DNA from: Rikenellaceae bacterium | GTDB lineage: Bacteria > Bacteroidota > Bacteroidia > Bacteroidales > Rikenellaceae | Assembly (NCBI GenBank): GCA_015059845.1 | Contig: SUZR01000005.1 | Location: forward strand, 106,268-170,267 | Reading direction: 5' to 3' | DNA: 64,000 bases | In this document: positions 60,429 to 64,000 of the stretch, one piece after another | How positions within the stretch are numbered: the stretch's first letter is position 1 | Layout of the letters: each line of letters opens with the position of its first letter | Program-made: the position numbers and the translations under genes | The notes under the pieces: model-generated | What the model saw: the letters and a program-made list of their open reading frames with translations, nothing else | Told to the model about the DNA's origin: nothing | Databases searched by the model: none

Positions 60429-61727
60429 ATGGCAACAAAGAATTTTGTAGAGGAGCTTGAGTGGCGCGGTATGATTCATACGATTATGCCCGGCGCTAAG
60501 GAGCAGCTCGAGAAGGAGATGACTACGGCCTACCTGGGTATCGACCCCACGGCCGACTCACTGCATATTGGTCACCTGGTAGGTGTTATGATTCTGAAGC
60601 ACTTCCAGATGTGTGGCCACCGCCCCATCGCCCTTGTGGGTGGTGCTACGGGTATGATTGGTGACCCCAGCGGTAAGTCGCAGGAGCGTAACCTGCTGGA
60701 CGAGGCAACGCTGCGTCACAATCAGGAGGCTATCAAGGCACAGTTGGCCAAACTCATCGACTTCGAGTCTGACGCCGAGAACAAGGCCTTGCTGGTGAAC
60801 AACTACGACTGGATGAAGGAGTTCTCATTCCTCGACTTCGCACGCGACATCGGTAAGTGCATCACCGTAAACTATATGATGGCTAAGGACTCTGTGAAGA
60901 AGCGTTTTTCAGGCGAGGGCGAGGGTATGTCGTTCACCGAGTTTACCTATCAGCTCTTGCAGGGCTACGACTTCCTGCACCTGTACCAGACACTGAACTG
61001 CAAGGTGCAGCTGGGTGGTGCCGACCAGTGGGGTAACATCACCACAGGTACGGAGCTTATCCGCCGCAAGCTCGGCTCTGAGAATGAGGCATTTGCTATC
61101 ACCTGCCCGCTTATCACCAAGGCCGACGGTACCAAGTTCGGCAAGACCGAGAGCGGTAATGTATGGCTCTCACCCCGCTACACTTCGCCCTATAAGTTCT
61201 ACCAGTTCTGGTTGAACGTGAGCGACGAGGATGCTAAGCGTTACATCAAGATTTTCACCCTCCTGGACCGCGAGACCATCGAGTCACTCATCGCACGTCA
61301 CGAGGAGGCACCCCACTTGCGCGAGTTGCAGAAGACTCTGGCCAAGGAGGTTACAACGATGATTCACTCTGCCGAGGAGTACGAGAAGGCTGTCGAGGCG
61401 TCGCAGATTCTCTTTGGTGGCGCTACATCGGAGGCGCTGCACAAGTTGGACGAGCAGACCCTGTTGCAGGTATTCGAGGGCGTGCCCCAGTTTACAATCA
61501 GCAAGGAGCAGCTCGGCTGCACATTTGTTGACCTCTGCGCCGACATCACCAAGGTGTTCCCCTCAAAGGGCGAGTGCCGCAAGATGGTGCAGGGCGGTGG
61601 CGTGTCGCTCAATAAGGAGAAGGTTGCAGACCCTATGCGCACCGTTACCGAGGAGGATTTGATTGCTGGCAAGTATATGATTGCGCAGCGCGGCAAGAAG
61701 AACTATTATCTTATCATCGTTGAATAA
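60429..61727 (+). CDS. tyrS: Tyrosyl-tRNA synthetase
   Basis: The 432-residue class I enzyme charges tRNA-Tyr. The HIGH motif is HIGH at 46-49 ([13 protein letters not shown]), the tyrosine pocket includes [13 protein letters not shown] and GGADQWGN, and KFGKT (TKFGKTESG) serves as the KMSKS motif. A C-terminal S4-type domain (about 350-432) contains [14 protein letters not shown]. The TyrS1-type long form is complete. It lies 94 bases after dnaX. Confidence 0.96.
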   Translation: MATKNFVEELEWRGMIHTIMPGAKEQLEKEMTTAYLGIDPTADSLHIGHLVGVMILKHFQMCGHRPIALVGGATGMIGDPSGKSQERNLLDEATLRHNQEAIKAQLAKLIDFESDAENKALLVNNYDWMKEFSFLDFARDIGKCITVNYMMAKDSVKKRFSGEGEGMSFTEFTYQLLQGYDFLHLYQTLNCKVQLGGADQWGNITTGTELIRRKLGSENEAFAITCPLITKADGTKFGKTESGNVWLSPRYTSPYKFYQFWLNVSDEDAKRYIKIFTLLDRETIESLIARHEEAPHLRELQKTLAKEVTTMIHSAEEYEKAVEASQILFGGATSEALHKLDEQTLLQVFEGVPQFTISKEQLGCTFVDLCADITKVFPSKGECRKMVQGGGVSLNKEKVADPMRTVTEEDLIAGKYMIAQRGKKNYYLIIVE

Positions 61728-61734
61728 TCGCCCT

Positions 61735-62088
61735 ATGCTTTACACTATACGCCTGCAGGAGATGGAGTTCCGCGCCTACCACGGCTGCTACGACTTGGAG
61801 CAGATTGTGGGCAACCGCTTCGTTGTGGAGCTTACAATTACGACCGAGCTGGGCGCTGTGGCCGACGAGGACGCGGTGGAGAAGGCTGTGAACTACCTTA
61901 CGGTTTATGAGATTGTCCGCGAGGTGATGCGCATCAAGTGCCGTACCATCGAGCGCGTGGCGCAGAATATCATCCACGCCGTGAAGGAGCAGTTCCCGCA
62001 AATTATGGAGGTGGAGTGTAGCGTCGCAAAGCTCGCACCCCCTCTTGGCGGCAAAGTCGGCCGCGTAAGCGTAGTGCTGAAAGAATAG
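61735..62088 (+). CDS. folB: Dihydroneopterin aldolase
   Basis: The 117-residue folate enzyme converts dihydroneopterin to hydroxymethyl-dihydropterin. I chose the ATG at 61735 (MLYTIRLQEMEF), 7 bases after tyrS; the longer TTG frame runs into tyrS. Family features are RAYHGCYDLEQIVGNRF with the substrate Glu, VNYLTVYEIV, and the C-terminal AKLAPPLGGKVGRVSV with the catalytic Lys. Octameric in relatives. Confidence 0.93.
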   Translation: MLYTIRLQEMEFRAYHGCYDLEQIVGNRFVVELTITTELGAVADEDAVEKAVNYLTVYEIVREVMRIKCRTIERVAQNIIHAVKEQFPQIMEVECSVAKLAPPLGGKVGRVSVVLKE

Positions 62089-62115
62089 GTATATATATAA
62101 TATATATAAGGTATA

Positions 62116-62158
62116 AACACCCGTCGAGTCAGAACTCGGCGGGTGTTGCTTTTTTTTA
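62116..62158. terminator. Bidirectional terminator after folB
   Basis: AACACCCGTCGAGT pairs with ACTCGGCGGGTGTT around CAGA; T8 follows on the plus strand. The last bases overlap the stop of the minus-strand gene at 62156. Confidence 0.9.
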
Positions 62159-63166
62159 TTTTATAATTTGCTCTAAAACTTCTACCTTCTCTCTAAATTT
62201 TTCAACTTCCTTAGCCTGCCAACTTAATAATCCTTTTTTATTCAAATTACAGCTAGGACAAAAATCAATATCTATGGGGCTGATATGTCCACAAGAACAA
62301 ATGTATTTATCCACCATTTTTGACGATAATAAACCACTCTTAACACTCTCAATCTTACCATTATCGGGTAAATTATCATATAATGTCAATATCTTACGCA
62401 TTTGAACAACATCTTCTAAAGCATATCGACTTTTATCAAACTTTAATAGCCTAACTGCTAAAGTATGATTTCCGTTCAATATTAACTCCAAGATATGACT
62501 AGGACTGAATAAATTAAGTTTTGAAATCAAACCATCGGCATAGCTGTATCTTTGAGCATATTCCTCATAAATTATCTCTACTGCATCGTTATAACCAATA
62601 GATAATAAAAACTGTGGAAAATTATCAGTTGTTCTATCACCTTCTCGCTGCCAAGCTGATAAATATCGTTTATAAAGTGACGGCCCGAACTCTATTAAAT
62701 TATTTCCTAGAATCATATCCCACTCCTCTTGAGTCACGGGTTCTTCAACAGGCTTACTCTTCCAATTATTCTTAAATATAGCTAATTGTAATTGCTCTTT
62801 ACTAATACCTCTGCTATCTACATCAACAACCTTATTCTTAAAGCGAACCGCAGTTCCTGTTATAGAAACCATAAACATTGATTTTCCCTGACCTGATATT
62901 TCATCAAAATCAATTTTTACACCTAGTATTGCATCTGCTCTTTTCTTATTAGCTTTATTTGTCAAATCGTCCAAAGCACGCTTATACAATAAATCTAATT
63001 GATTACGATATGTTCCAGACATTCCGCCAAAGAAATCAGAGAACGATGCTAGAAAATCCGAAAAAACATTTGTTCCTATCACAAGATTGGTTGTGACAAG
63101 ACCTAAATACTTTTCAATTTCAACGCCACTAATTGAGCTTGTTGTTGTGATAATAATCTCACTCAT
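62156..63166 (-). CDS. UPF0145 (YbjQ-like) domain fused to a C-terminal region with zinc ribbon
   Basis: The 336-residue protein has an N-terminal UPF0145 domain (about 1-108: MSEIIITTTSSISGVE, VIGTNVFSDFLASFSDFFGG, GQGKSMFMVSITGTAVRF). A helical region of about 180 residues follows with no family I know, then a four-cysteine ribbon CSCGHISPIDIDFCPSC (about 290-306) and a coiled, charged tail. I chose the ATG at 63166 to align with the paralog at 47926-48252; the frame stays open 61 codons upstream. The gene is clearly AT-rich compared with its neighbours, a sign of possible transfer. Function unknown. Confidence 0.75.
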   Translation of the reverse strand: MSEIIITTTSSISGVEIEKYLGLVTTNLVIGTNVFSDFLASFSDFFGGMSGTYRNQLDLLYKRALDDLTNKANKKRADAILGVKIDFDEISGQGKSMFMVSITGTAVRFKNKVVDVDSRGISKEQLQLAIFKNNWKSKPVEEPVTQEEWDMILGNNLIEFGPSLYKRYLSAWQREGDRTTDNFPQFLLSIGYNDAVEIIYEEYAQRYSYADGLISKLNLFSPSHILELILNGNHTLAVRLLKFDKSRYALEDVVQMRKILTLYDNLPDNGKIESVKSGLLSSKMVDKYICSCGHISPIDIDFCPSCNLNKKGLLSWQAKEVEKFREKVEVLEQIIK

Positions 63167-63441
63167 AATATTTAAGTTAGAAGTTAGTCCATAAAAAAGA
63201 AAGCGCAAGGCTGGTAGCTCATTTGCGCATAGTAGGTCGTAGGATACCGTGATGATACAAACAAGTAACAACCCCACGCCCATACCCAAATGGATACGAC
63301 GGGAGATGCGACTATTTGCTCTCATCATCATTGAATTTCCTACGTTCACTATGCAAGAACAAATTTACGCTTCCGTAAATATTATATGTTATAACAAAGT
63401 TAGGAAACTAAATCGTTATATGCAACTGTTAGAATAAAAAC
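63167..63441. other. Spacer upstream of the UPF0145/zinc-ribbon gene
   Basis: About 275 bases. The minus strand is open in frame with the downstream gene to 63349 and would encode a hydrophobic segment (LGMGVGLLLVCIITVSYDLL), so either the gene has a longer, membrane-anchored form or this is a remnant. No promoter is clear. Confidence 0.4.
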
Positions 63442-63590
63442 TTGCTCCTCTTGATTTTTGTATAGAGTGCCGTAGATTTTGTGCAAAGCGAAGAAATGGC
63501 AGTAGGGATAGTACTGAGTGTACAGCCCTACTGCCATTTTTAGTCTTGTGCAAAAGATATGGTGCTATATACAAAAAGAAAAGGAGCAAA
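63442..63590. repeat. Very large imperfect palindrome beside the rRNA operon (copy C)
   Basis: About 149 bases fold into one long hairpin. Outer arms TTGCTCCT and AGGAGCAA pair, then TTTTTGTATA with TATACAAAAAG, then ATTTTGTGCAAAG loosely with CTTGTGCAAAAGAT, and the inner arms AAATGGCAGTAGGG and CCCTACTGCCATTTTT pair perfectly. The tip is TAGTACTGAGTGTAC. Either strand could form a long RNA stem. Confidence 0.7.
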
Positions 63591-63612
63591 CCACGACATA
63601 CATATACAAAAA

Positions 63613-63640
63613 AAACCGAGCCCTTGTTAGGACTCGGCTT
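63613..63640 (-). terminator. Terminator of the rRNA operon
   Basis: CCGAG.CC pairs with GG.CTCGG (one mismatch) around TTGTTA; on the minus strand T8 follows. It is 5 bases past the 5S 3' end. Confidence 0.85.
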
Positions 63641-63644
63641 GAAG

Positions 63645-63752
<108 letters not shown>

Positions 63753-63861
63753 AAAAGAACTCTATGCTCCATTATATCGGAGCTATGCGGTCGGGATATC
63801 CTCTCCCTATGCGCCGCACGCGCTATATCTTGACATTTTTCAGAGATGAGATAACTTCTTT

Positions 63862-64000
63862 GAAGAAAGCCGTTCGGGTAATTAGTACTGCTCGACTTTG
63901 ATATTACTACCTTTACATCTGCAGCCTATCAACGTAGTAGTCTCCTACGCCCCTCAAGGGAAAACTTATCTTGGGGATGGCTTCGCGCTTAGATGCTTTC
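63862..64000 (-). rRNA. rrl: 23S ribosomal RNA, 3' end (gene continues beyond the window)
   Basis: The minus strand reads the last ~140 bases of 23S: GCATCTAAGCGCGAAGCC, CCCCAAGATAAG, TTGATAGGCTGCAGATGTAA and AGCAGTACTAATTACCCGA. The 3' end is placed approximately. The 5S follows about 110 bases downstream, the usual 16S-23S-5S order. Confidence 0.93.

Overview
The window reads as a stretch of chromosome from a Gram-negative, anaerobic gut-type Bacteroidales. Signs for this are a frdA-frdB pair, a TamL-type lipoprotein assembly factor, lpxB, an S46 (Dpp11-type) peptidase, an exbB-membrane-exbD-exbD cluster, DUF1080 and Gfo/Idh/MocA sugar proteins, and promoters of the Bacteroidetes form TTTG-N19-21-TAnnTTTG in place of sigma70 boxes. 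The genus cannot be fixed from the sequence alone; a Rikenellaceae/Alistipes-like organism is only a guess. No insertion sequence, prophage or CRISPR array was seen.

Layout. 1-1.8 kb: fumarate reductase subunits (frdA cut by the window edge). 1.9-7.5 kb: two secreted SGNH esterases (one a three-domain fusion), a sodium:solute symporter and an SDR. 7.6-14.3 kb: tRNA-Glu, a HEAT-like/DUF1080 protein with a Gfo/Idh/MocA oxidoreductase, then the uxuB-like/uxuA uronate pair. 14.4-18 kb: alpha/beta hydrolase and tamL. 18-25 kb: AraC regulator, ExbB/ExbD energy-transduction cluster, and ansA-tatD-dprA. 25.2-31.3 kb: tRNA-Cys, tRNA-Leu, a YidE-like transporter, dpp11 and pgi. 31.5-38.4 kb: rod-shape operon mreB-mreC-mreD-mrdA-rodA plus a CaCA antiporter. 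38.4-41.6 kb: SIMPL protein, rlmD, an HxlR regulator divergent from a cupin. 41.7-47.9 kb: nine tightly packed genes (MBL hydrolase, FkbM methyltransferase, trmD, unknown secreted protein, lpxB, CPBP protease, DUF3784, FAH-family hydrolase, maf). 47.9-53.2 kb: UPF0145 protein, a 59-residue membrane protein, murA, a second DUF1080 protein, xpt with a purine permease, and a NifX-like protein. 53.4-62.1 kb: clpB, glpT/glpR-like pair, dnaX, tyrS, folB. 62.2-64 kb: a UPF0145/zinc-ribbon fusion in an AT-rich patch, a very large palindrome, then the 3' end of an rRNA operon (5S and partial 23S) on the minus strand.

Most of the window is core genome. The most interesting signals are an A11 slippery run in dnaX whose shifted frame meets a stop at once (a predicted gamma/tau switch); a set of 90-150 nt imperfect palindromes, two of which sit directly after stop codons and share a motif, one in the tamL leader and one beside the rRNA operon; the SGNH-alpha/beta-SGNH fusion; a MurA with Asp in place of the usual catalytic Cys; two UPF0145 paralogs, one with a new C-terminal region; and small genes beside murA and mreC.
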